From IMG/VR virus record IMGVR_UViG_3300037088_000085, positions 1 to 20,261 of that record: a stretch of DNA of 20,261 nucleotides; one strand, written 5' to 3'. The position numbers and the translations under genes are program-made. Under the pieces are notes generated by a model. That model searched no databases and was not told the origin of the DNA. It was given only the letters and a program-made list of their open reading frames with translations. The stretch comes from a virus. This document shows, in pieces, positions 1-6,656 of this stretch (position 1 is the first letter of the stretch; every line of letters begins with the position of its first letter).

Positions 1-112
1 TTCCTACCATTGCGAAAAAGTGATTTTCTATCATCTATAAAATTCATAATCTATTAATATATTACTCATAAGTGAAATAGTTTAATAACTCTTTAGACAG
101 AAAGAGGAAATC

Positions 113-634
113 ATGATTGAGTGCGATAGATGTAAGCTTATCAAGCTCGAGTCGGAGTTTTATAGGAATAAGTCGTCGAGGACAGGTAGACAGAATTACT
201 GCGTTGTCTGTTTTAGGAAAGCCCAGAAAGAATCTTATGCACGGGTAGGTAGAGTAAAGTCTAAACAACACATACAAGAACTCTTACAAGATCCAGATCT
301 TGCTACACACTATAGACGTCGTCAGGCTGCAGCTTTAAGACGCTATAGGGTTCGACACGGACTCGAAACAAGGGCAAGGTGGGCAATCAATCATATGCTT
401 ACTCGTATAAATGCTGCTATTTCTAAGTCATCATCTTGTGACTATTGCCATCAGGAAATTCCACTCGAGGCTCATCACTACAAAGGTTATGAGCCAGAAA
501 ATTGGCTAAACGTACATTGGCTATGTCATGATTGTCATCAAGCCACCAGACAGCCAAATTATAAAGAACGGAGACTAACTGTCATAGATCTCGACGTGGG
601 GGCTAGTAATGTTACATCCGATTCTTATCTTTAA
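113..634 (+). CDS. HNH endonuclease with N-terminal Cys cluster, next to terminase
   Basis: 173-residue protein. Seen: an N-terminal four-Cys cluster (C4-x2-C7 and C30-x2-C33) likely binding one zinc, a very basic helical middle (residues about 65-105, Arg-rich), and a C-terminal HNH core: C109-x2-C112, the His pair H121-H122, N133, H135, then C138-x2-C141-H142. That spacing fits zinc-stabilised phage HNH nucleases. HNH proteins beside terminase genes are a known part of cos-type packaging machines, where they assist the large terminase in cutting; a free-standing homing endonuclease is the alternative. The start is supported by a purine-rich AGAGGAAA just upstream of the ATG. The gene is separated from the small terminase gene by about 150 nt. 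HNH assignment is strong; the packaging role is inferred from position. Confidence 0.85.
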   Translation: MIECDRCKLIKLESEFYRNKSSRTGRQNYCVVCFRKAQKESYARVGRVKSKQHIQELLQDPDLATHYRRRQAAALRRYRVRHGLETRARWAINHMLTRINAAISKSSSCDYCHQEIPLEAHHYKGYEPENWLNVHWLCHDCHQATRQPNYKERRLTVIDLDVGASNVTSDSYL

Positions 635-785
635 ATTCTAACCGCTTAAATGAGGCTGATATCATAATGCGCCTCATCGAGCGTCATCAATGGGCCTGGG
701 CCAGTCATACGCACCAAAATCTTATAAGATTGTATCTGGGAATCTTTTTGAGGATTAATATTCTACTAATATTCAGAGTTATACC
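635..785. other. Non-coding gap with hairpin and GC-rich patch; possible cos or packaging region
   Basis: This 151-nt gap between the HNH and small terminase genes holds no convincing ORF. Seen: a perfect 7-bp inverted repeat ATGAGGC/GCCTCAT (650-656 and 671-677, 14-nt loop) with no following T-tract, so it is not a typical terminator; then a GC-rich stretch around 671-715 including TGGGCCTGGGCCA (691-703) inside otherwise AT-rich DNA; then an AT-rich run with a repeated AATATT (near 760-776) before the next ATG. Cohesive-end sites commonly lie just before the small terminase gene, so a cos role is possible, but this is inference only. Confidence 0.3.
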
Positions 786-1247
786 ATGGATAATGAAGTA
801 AAACAAGAGAAAATCAAAAATCAACCCCATAGATTTAAAAAGGGTGAGACAGGTAATCCTCACGGAAGACCAAAGCTTGCCCAGACGTTCGCCGAAGTGG
901 CTCGTAAGATGATGTCCGCGAAAAAAGTGGATGTGGAATATACTGTTATTGAGGATGATGGCCAGGAAAAGATAAAGCATATAAAAATAGAGACGCATGA
1001 GAAGAATATTTATCATGGGTTAGTAGCAGCTCTTATTAAAGACGGGATGCGTGGGAATGTAAACAGTATTACCCAGCTTATTGACCGTACGGAAGGTAAA
1101 GCTTTACAGACCATTGAACAAAAACAGGATATACATGTCAGAACAAAACTCGACGATGTCCCAGATGATGACCTCGACAAAATGCTCAAGGACATCGAAA
1201 ATCGAACGTCTATTACTTCTACAGGAGAAGGAACGGAGGCTCTGTAG
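786..1247 (+). CDS. Terminase small subunit-like protein (DUF5681 type)
   Basis: 153-residue hydrophilic protein. Residues about 16-30 carry the signature FKKGETGNPHGRPK, the GxxGNPxGRPK motif of DUF5681 proteins, which occur immediately before large terminases in many phages. The middle has charged helices, and the C-terminus is acidic (DDVPDDDLDKML) followed by a Ser/Thr-rich tail. Role inferred from family and position: recognises the viral genome's packaging site and delivers it to the large terminase. The ATG is preceded by only a weak purine stretch (CAGAG). The last 113 nt are also read in another frame as the start of the large subunit gene. The classical helix-turn-helix of small terminases was not evident by eye. 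Confidence 0.75.
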   Translation: MDNEVKQEKIKNQPHRFKKGETGNPHGRPKLAQTFAEVARKMMSAKKVDVEYTVIEDDGQEKIKHIKIETHEKNIYHGLVAALIKDGMRGNVNSITQLIDRTEGKALQTIEQKQDIHVRTKLDDVPDDDLDKMLKDIENRTSITSTGEGTEAL

Positions 1248-2631
1248 AAAGAGCTTCTATTACTTCTTTCGCAATTCCTGGCCCTCGATCTGGACCTCTG
1301 AATTCCGTGATAATTGGCATTTCAAATTTATTTGTGACCAGATTCAAGACTCAGCCTTACGTGTTATAAATAACGAACCCCGTGATAAAGATATAGTTGT
1401 TAACGTTCCTCCTGGCACAGCTAAAAGCACAATTATATCCATATGCTTTCCAGCATGGGTCTGGGCTATTGATCCTTCCAGACGATTTATAACAACATCT
1501 TATTCAGGCGATTTGGCTTTTGATCATTGCAAGGCTGCGAGGAAGCTCATAGAGAGCGACTGGTACCAGACCCTCTATGGATCATCCTACAACCTTATCG
1601 GCAAGTCTGAAGGCGGCTACGACACGGATAAAGGTGGCCGTAGGATGATTACTGGCCCGGGGTCTGGGGTAGGGACAGGATTTCATGCGGACTTTCTTAT
1701 TTTTGATGACCCTAACTCGGCCAAGCAAATTTATTCGGAGGCTCATAGAAATGAAACTATTACTTGGTTTGACGAGACTATGCCCTCAAGACTAGCACAA
1801 CCCGACATAGGTCTTAAGATTGTTGTACAGCAACGTTTGCACTTGAGTGATGTTACAGGACATATCTTATCTACGTACCCGGACCGATGGAAGTATATAA
1901 TATTACCAGCTACGTTATCAAAGGATGTTTTCCCGCCTCATTTGGGTAAGTATTATCAAGATGGGCTTCTATTTCCATACAGATTATCACACAACTTGCT
2001 CGAAGGATACAAGGTAACATTACAGAGAGGTTACGTAGGACAGTATCTTATGAGCCCTCGAACGGTAGGGGGTAATTACTTTAAGGAGACTTGGCCTAGA
2101 TGGTTTACGAAGGAAACTATGCCTGTTATGGAAGGTCTTATTATATCGGTTGATGCCTCATTTAGTGCTACCCAGGACTCTTGCCCGGCTTCAATACAGT
2201 TATGGGGCCGTAAGAGGCCAAATTATTATATGATCTATGATCTTACATTGAGGATGGGAGCTATAGAAACTTGCAATGCAATTGAGCGTCTGGCAAATCA
2301 ATATAGGGGAGCCATGATTGTTATAGAGAAAGCGGCCAATGGCTTTTTTCTTACCGAGATACTACGAAGAAAATTTCCTGTATATGAGTTCCTACCAGCC
2401 AAGTTTGGTGGGAAAGAGGCCCGGGCCGAGTCCGTGGCCCCACTTTGGGAAACAGGCAACGTGTTTATTTTTGATAATACATACAACCGTACGCATTACT
2501 TGCCAGAAATCTTGGACTTTCCGAACAGCTCTCTCAAGGATAGGGTTGATGCTATGTCCCAGGCATTGTTGTATTATACAAGGTGTGCGTTAGGGTCTGC
2601 AAAATGGGACAATAACGTCCAGATCTTCTAG
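1135..2631 (+). CDS. terL: Terminase large subunit (packaging ATPase and nuclease)
   Basis: 498 residues from the ATG at 1135, chosen because AGGA sits six bases upstream; a TTG at 1081 and ATGs at 1156-1168 are alternatives. ATPase domain: Walker A PPGTAKS at 92-98 and Walker B LIFDDP at 188-193, with an RLAQPD/QQRLH coupling region about 219-236. Nuclease domain (RNase H fold, Terminase_6 type): D340 in SVDASF, E399 in IEKAANG and D472 in DRVDAM are the likely metal-binding acids. The conserved N-terminal segment CRKSFYYFFRNSWP lies right after the overlap with the small subunit gene, and no usual start codon exists between 1171 and that segment, so the long overlap is real. The motor packages DNA through the portal and cuts it at the end. 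Length is normal for the family. Confidence 0.96.
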   Translation: MSEQNSTMSQMMTSTKCSRTSKIERLLLLQEKERRLCRKSFYYFFRNSWPSIWTSEFRDNWHFKFICDQIQDSALRVINNEPRDKDIVVNVPPGTAKSTIISICFPAWVWAIDPSRRFITTSYSGDLAFDHCKAARKLIESDWYQTLYGSSYNLIGKSEGGYDTDKGGRRMITGPGSGVGTGFHADFLIFDDPNSAKQIYSEAHRNETITWFDETMPSRLAQPDIGLKIVVQQRLHLSDVTGHILSTYPDRWKYIILPATLSKDVFPPHLGKYYQDGLLFPYRLSHNLLEGYKVTLQRGYVGQYLMSPRTVGGNYFKETWPRWFTKETMPVMEGLIISVDASFSATQDSCPASIQLWGRKRPNYYMIYDLTLRMGAIETCNAIERLANQYRGAMIVIEKAANGFFLTEILRRKFPVYEFLPAKFGGKEARAESVAPLWETGNVFIFDNTYNRTHYLPEILDFPNSSLKDRVDAMSQALLYYTRCALGSAKWDNNVQIF

Positions 2632-2662
2632 TAATACTTTATTAATTTTATTAAATCTACTA

Positions 2663-2806
2663 ATGGATACAACTACGTCCGTAGTCAATGCTACTGTATT
2701 TGAAAAGGGCATTTCTAGAGAAGATATTGCTCTGGCGAATGAAATTGTGCATTTGACCAGACCCATTCCTATATCAAAAATAAGGAAAATATTATGGCCG
2801 GAGTAA
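2663..2806 (+). CDS. Possible small protein of 47 residues between terL and portal
   Basis: An open frame from ATG 2663 to TAA 2804-2806, overlapping the portal start by 13 nt in a different frame. The product reads as a plausible soluble protein: an N-terminal Thr/Val segment, a charged helix (ISREDIALANEIVHL) and a basic C-terminus (SKIRKILWPE). It fills nearly the whole gap between the two genes, which in such a packed genome argues for coding use. Against it, no clear ribosome binding site precedes the ATG (upstream is AT-rich) and I recognise no family. No function is assigned. Confidence 0.45.
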   Translation: MDTTTSVVNATVFEKGISREDIALANEIVHLTRPIPISKIRKILWPE

Positions 2807-4539
2807 ATCAAGGAAGTTATGAAAATACGTCTTTAGCTCCTTCCGGGGTTGGGGTCAATATACCAGGTGATCAGATCAATGCCCCGATCGCGGTGAGCCT
2901 GGGAGATATACCCCAGACTACTACAACCAATCTTACTGGTACTCAACGCAACACGCCTAACGGCCCGCCTATCTTCCGCCTCGAGAAATACTCTTTGATG
3001 TATAACGCTTACTATGCCGTGGGTGGATTTCTGGATGGTACAGTATTGCATAAGTCCCAAGTCGAGAAAGACGACCAATTTTTAGAAAGACGAGCAACCA
3101 CTCCTTACCGTAATTTCTTTCGCCCTATTGTCGATGCTACTTACATACCAGTGTTTGCATCTGGGGCAACACGTAGGACCACGGTCAATAGTGAGATAGA
3201 TGAGGACGGTCATCTATGTCCATTGTGGAATGATTTCTTGGATGATTGTGACTGCCGTAAAAGCCATATCCAGAAGTTTGTAAAGAAAATTATCAAGCAT
3301 GCAAGGATGCTTGGAGTGTCTTTTGTTGTAGTAGATAATTTTCCCCAGACTCCAGTCTTGACTCAAGATGCTCTTAAAGGCCGTCTATATCCTTATTGTT
3401 ACATGCGTTTACCCCAACAGGTAGAAACAAAGTACACACAAGTAGATGAGTTTACCCATATCGTACAGATATGTTTCCGTGAAGCCCAGGAACCTGAAGT
3501 GAACCCAGACACTGGGGAAACTATTATGCAGGATAGGTGGAAGCTTTGGACAAAGAATTATTCTGTTAAGATGCGTAGGGACAAGGGCTCGAGTAATCTT
3601 ATGGAGATACCAGGTACTAAAGTGGTATATAACCTTAATGAGGTCCCAGTATTACCTGTTATCAGCGGGGAAGTGGAAGATGGTACAGTATTACCTCACC
3701 CGGACTTTTACAGCGTGATGAAATCTAACTGGGCCTTGTATAATATCGACTCGGCACAGATGAGGCTTATAAGAGCCCAGATGTTTCCTATTCTATGCAT
3801 GCCGATGGATGAGGGCAATGAAAGTACCAAGAGTCAAGCAATCAACCCATTACAGGGTATATATCTACCTCCAGACCGTGACGGAGTAAATCACAAGCAA
3901 CCATTTTATTTAGCCCCTCCTATTGGTCCTTATCAGGAGTTAGCAACTACTACTGATACGCTTAAAGCGGATTTATATGCACAAGCAGGGCAACAGGGTG
4001 TTACAGGAGTGGTTAAGCAAGCCAAGTCTGGTGTTTCCCAGGCTTATGATTTCCGGGCCGAAGAATTTGTTTTGAAGGAGACGGCATTGATGGCCAAGAG
4101 GTGTGAAGAGGCTATAGCTTGCATGTTTCAATTATATGTTTTGTCTGAAAAGTTTGACTACGACGTAATATACGAAGACTCTTACTCGCCAGTTGACAAG
4201 GATAGCGACATCAAGATGTATGGTGATTATCTGGCATTAGATGCAGGACCCAAGGCCCGGGCCTTGGCTCTTGAGCAAGTAACCAGATCTGTATTTAACG
4301 ATATGGACGATGAAGACTTGATGCCTATTATTGAAGAGATCAAGGCTAACGCTGAAGAAGAGCAGGCCATGAAAGATAATCCTCCAGAACCTACTCCTAT
4401 GGATCCACAAGTACCTCAACCAGAAGACTTTATGGTTGCGATGGCTAAACCTCCTGAACAGCCAGCTCCAGAACCCAAGAAGGTGAATAAGTTTGCGAAG
4501 AACAAAAAAAGTCTTAAGAAAGCGAAGGTACCTAAATGA
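2794..4539 (+). CDS. Portal protein
   Basis: 581 residues, directly after the large terminase as usual for portals. A good site (AAGGAAA) precedes the ATG. The first 55-60 residues are a low-complexity Thr/Pro/Asn-rich extension. The body from about 61 has typical portal features: YRNFFRPIVDATYIPVF near 105-121, an acidic DEDGHLCPLWNDFLDDC segment, a helical KKIIKHARMLGVSFVVVDNF strand-helix unit, and a long helical stem region around SAQMRLIRAQMFPI. The C-terminus is acidic then Pro/Lys-rich and probably disordered. It forms the ring at the head vertex through which DNA enters and leaves and to which the tail joins. The call rests on overall pattern, size and position; no catalytic motif exists to confirm it. 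Confidence 0.85.
   Translation: MAGVNQGSYENTSLAPSGVGVNIPGDQINAPIAVSLGDIPQTTTTNLTGTQRNTPNGPPIFRLEKYSLMYNAYYAVGGFLDGTVLHKSQVEKDDQFLERRATTPYRNFFRPIVDATYIPVFASGATRRTTVNSEIDEDGHLCPLWNDFLDDCDCRKSHIQKFVKKIIKHARMLGVSFVVVDNFPQTPVLTQDALKGRLYPYCYMRLPQQVETKYTQVDEFTHIVQICFREAQEPEVNPDTGETIMQDRWKLWTKNYSVKMRRDKGSSNLMEIPGTKVVYNLNEVPVLPVISGEVEDGTVLPHPDFYSVMKSNWALYNIDSAQMRLIRAQMFPILCMPMDEGNESTKSQAINPLQGIYLPPDRDGVNHKQPFYLAPPIGPYQELATTTDTLKADLYAQAGQQGVTGVVKQAKSGVSQAYDFRAEEFVLKETALMAKRCEEAIACMFQLYVLSEKFDYDVIYEDSYSPVDKDSDIKMYGDYLALDAGPKARALALEQVTRSVFNDMDDEDLMPIIEEIKANAEEEQAMKDNPPEPTPMDPQVPQPEDFMVAMAKPPEQPAPEPKKVNKFAKNKKSLKKAKVPK
4250..4267. repeat. 18-bp perfect palindrome inside the portal gene
   Basis: CCAAGGCCCGGGCCTTGG is its own reverse complement. 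Its core GGCCCGGGCC recurs at 2418-2427 (terL) and 5702-5711 (ATP-grasp gene), each time encoding Ala-Arg-Ala in the same register. Possibly only a codon habit; see findings. Confidence 0.6.
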
Positions 4540-4763
4540 ATGAAGAATTAATCTTACAAGAGTTGAATGAGATTAAATCGGACATTAAAGAGATCAAGAA
4601 GTGCTTATTTATGGGGAATGGTCATCCATCAGTATGCTCACGTCTGGATGCAGTAGAGGGTGTTACAGGGTCTATAAAGCGTTTTATGTGGATTATTGTT
4701 GCTGGTATGGGTACTATTGCAACGTCTTGGGTAGCCCTGAATATTTTACATATAAAATTATAG
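4536..4763 (+). CDS. Small one-TM protein with N-terminal coiled coil (haemolysin XhlA-like)
   Basis: 75 residues, starting in an ATGA overlap with the portal stop, so probably translationally coupled. Residues 1-23 form a charged heptad-like helix (LILQELNEIKSDIKEIKK); residues about 50-70 are one hydrophobic segment (MWIIVAGMGTIATSWVALNIL) followed by a short basic tail. This order (coiled coil, linker, one C-terminal TM) is the architecture of XhlA-type phage membrane proteins linked to lysis, though the middle (GNGHPSVCSRLDAVEGV) is not diagnostic. The position between portal and head genes is unusual for a lysis gene, so another membrane-linked role is possible. The TM is clear; the family is tentative. 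Confidence 0.7.
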   Translation: MNEELILQELNEIKSDIKEIKKCLFMGNGHPSVCSRLDAVEGVTGSIKRFMWIIVAGMGTIATSWVALNILHIKL

Positions 4764-4769
4764 GTAAAA

Positions 4770-6026
4770 ATGATGAAACCTACAAATAAAGTTGTATGTT
4801 GTGTGGTTGATAATGGTGGTAATTACTTGCCCCAGGCCCATCGTCTGGCACAGGAATACTCTAAAGTTTATTATACCAACCCTAGCTGGGTAGATGCTTA
4901 TCCAAAAATGAATAAGCCGTTTATAGGCTATGGGTTGAAAGATATAGAAGTGGTGGAGACACCATGGGAGATATACGATGAGATTGATTTGTGGGTCTTT
5001 CCCGATACTTACAATGGCCCATTTATCGAATGGCTTAAAGCTCAAGGCGAGATTGTCTGGGGAAGTGGAGTCGGAGAAGAACTCGAGCTCGAAAGAGACC
5101 TTCTCAAAGAACATACCCAGGAACTTGGCTTGCCCGTGTCCAAGTGGGAAAACATTGTTGGTCTTACTAATCTACGTGTTTATCTGCAAAAGCATGAGGA
5201 TGTTTACGTCAAAATAAGCAAGTGGCGTGGAACAGTTGAGACGTTTCATAGCCAGAATTACAAGCTTATTAAGCCCGAACTCGATGAGATGGAACATTGT
5301 CTGGGTCCTTTTGCAAATATTATAGAGTTTGTTGTTGAGCAACCAGTCCCAGACGCCGTGGAAATTGGTTTTGATGGATGGACAATTGATGGTGCTTATC
5401 CAGAGTATGTACTTGCTGGAGTTGAAATAAAAGACAAGGCTTACGTAGGTAAGTTTTCCGCTTATTCAGACTTATCTACCCTAATTACTGGGTGGAACGA
5501 TAAGTACTCATCTACCTTTAAAAACTATCAATATCGAGGGTTCATGTCGACGGAAATTAGGGTAGATAACACAAAAACACCTTATATGATAGATTTTACA
5601 GCTAGGACCCCTTGTCCTCCGGGTGAAATATACCTTTGTTTATATGAAAACTTGGGTGAAGTTATATGGGAAGGTGCGAATGGCAACATGATATTACCCA
5701 AGGCCCGGGCCAAGTATGGTGTAGAATTGCTTATGGAGTCTGATTGGGCAACACACAATTTCCAGGCTGTTTATTATCCTCCCAAGTACGCAGAGTATGT
5801 AAAACTTAAGAAGGCATGTAAGATTGATGGTGTTGATTACATTATACCGCAATCTTATGGGTCTAATGATATCGGGGCCGTGGTAGGTCTGGGTGATACC
5901 TTGGAAGAGGCTATCAAGGATTGTCTGGATGTAGCGGACTCGATTGAGGGCAATGGTATATGCTTACGCAAGGATACATTTGATACTGCTCGAGAGGAAT
6001 TCGATAAATTTGAAGCTATAAAATAA
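4770..6026 (+). CDS. ATP-grasp protein resembling glycinamide ribonucleotide synthetase (PurD-like)
   Basis: 418 residues laid out like GARS. N-domain (1-100): a beta-alpha nucleotide-type fold starting KVVCCVVDNGG. ATP-grasp (about 104-305): LERDLLKEHTQELGLPVSKW matches the usual lead-in, YVKISKWRG (146-154) holds the probable ATP-binding Lys148, and MIDFTARTPCPPGE (273-286) sits where GARS has its metal-binding Glu-x-Asn followed by an Arg and GDPE-like segment. C-domain (about 340-405): GLGDTLEEAIKDC and CLRKDTFD resemble the final GARS lobe. The canonical E-x-N appears as D275-x-T277, so activity may be altered. ATP-grasp enzymes join a carboxylate to an amine or thiol with ATP; the substrate here is unknown. 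It lies in the head module, not a purine operon, so purine synthesis is unlikely. ATG 4773 is an alternative start. Confidence 0.75.
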   Translation: MMKPTNKVVCCVVDNGGNYLPQAHRLAQEYSKVYYTNPSWVDAYPKMNKPFIGYGLKDIEVVETPWEIYDEIDLWVFPDTYNGPFIEWLKAQGEIVWGSGVGEELELERDLLKEHTQELGLPVSKWENIVGLTNLRVYLQKHEDVYVKISKWRGTVETFHSQNYKLIKPELDEMEHCLGPFANIIEFVVEQPVPDAVEIGFDGWTIDGAYPEYVLAGVEIKDKAYVGKFSAYSDLSTLITGWNDKYSSTFKNYQYRGFMSTEIRVDNTKTPYMIDFTARTPCPPGEIYLCLYENLGEVIWEGANGNMILPKARAKYGVELLMESDWATHNFQAVYYPPKYAEYVKLKKACKIDGVDYIIPQSYGSNDIGAVVGLGDTLEEAIKDCLDVADSIEGNGICLRKDTFDTAREEFDKFEAIK

Positions 6027-6033
6027 ACTTATA

Positions 6034-6047
6034 GGAGAGACAGAATG
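6034..6047 (+). promoter_or_regulatory. Ribosome binding site plus start, copy 1 of a repeated 14-mer
   Basis: GGAGAGACAGAATG, ending in the start codon of the HExxE gene; identical to 12493-12506 before the tail chaperone gene. It fixes the start choice for both. Confidence 0.7.
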
Positions 6048-6440
6048 AAACCTATCCATATTGAGTCGATATCTTACGTACATCAGAGGTACGAAACCCT
6101 AGGCGACTATTACGATGATGAAAAGGGTACCCAGATCAAGGTCACGGATATGGGTGCTGAAGATTATGAATTCTTAATTGCACTCCATGAGATGGTCGAG
6201 CAATATCTTTGCAAGAATCGAGGGATACGTGAAGAAGACATTACCAAGTTTGATAAAATGTTCGAAGCCGAAAGAGATGCAGAGAAGTGGACCACGGAAG
6301 AGCCTGGTGATGATCCTCGAGCACCTTACAAGAAAGAACATTTTTTCTCGACAAACATTGAACGGTTAATGGCCGAGCAATTAGGGGTTAACTGGCAAAT
6401 TTACGAAAAGTTTTGTCAAGAATATGAAACACGTTACTAA
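6045..6440 (+). CDS. Conserved-looking phage protein with HExxE motif, unknown function
   Basis: 131 residues, acidic, with a strong binding site (GGAGAGACAG) upstream. The central helix FLIALHEMVEQYL places H48-E49 and E52 as an HExxE motif, followed by KNRGIREEDITKFD and a loop EEPGDDPRAPYKKEHFF with a further His99; the C-terminus (ERLMAEQLGVNWQIYEKF) is helical. HExxE-like helices can bind zinc as in metallopeptidases, but the motif is short and there is no second classic zinc signature, so hydrolase activity is only a possibility. It follows the ATP-grasp gene by 18 nt and overlaps the next gene by 17 nt, so the three probably form one unit. No recognisable head protease exists elsewhere in the module. 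Confidence 0.7.
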   Translation: MKPIHIESISYVHQRYETLGDYYDDEKGTQIKVTDMGAEDYEFLIALHEMVEQYLCKNRGIREEDITKFDKMFEAERDAEKWTTEEPGDDPRAPYKKEHFFSTNIERLMAEQLGVNWQIYEKFCQEYETRY

Positions 6441-6639
6441 ACATTTGGATGATAAGTTTATCAAGAAGTGGAAGGAATTTTCCGGGCCATTGAAGAGTGC
6501 TATTAAAAAAGGTATTATGGTTCCTGGGAAGAAGGTCAATCCACGTTTGGTTGTTTCGCAAGTGTTTGCCAAGTACCGTGTTCGTGATAAACTTGAAAAG
6601 CTTATCATGGATAACGTAGAAGATGCCCTACATATATAG
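6424..6639 (+). CDS. Small basic protein, unknown function
   Basis: 71 residues, Lys-rich (KHLDDKFIKKWKEF, KSAIKKGIMVPGKK), with a C-terminal helix (VRDKLEKLIMDNVEDAL). It overlaps the preceding gene by 17 nt in another frame and has only a weak binding site (TCAAGAAT), suggesting coupled translation. No TM or recognisable domain. The basic surface would allow nucleic acid or acidic-protein contact, but that is inference. Position between the HExxE protein and the minor head protein suggests a head-assembly or accessory role. Confidence 0.6.
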   Translation: MKHVTKHLDDKFIKKWKEFSGPLKSAIKKGIMVPGKKVNPRLVVSQVFAKYRVRDKLEKLIMDNVEDALHI

Positions 6640-6656
6640 ATTTATATTGGAAGCAT

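Noticed and set aside
10-41. Possible promoter TTGCGA, 18-bp spacer, TCTATA upstream of the HNH gene
   Set aside because: AT-rich DNA produces such near matches by chance; only weak agreement with consensus, so not listed as a feature.
1-57. Open frame from the window start to TAA 55-57, maybe the end of an upstream gene
   Set aside because: Only 18 codons and two other frames also close early; cannot tell which, if any, is coding.
1081-1134. Earlier TTG start for the large terminase
   Set aside because: TTG is rare and has no clear binding site; ATG 1135 has AGGA at good distance and gives a normal family length.
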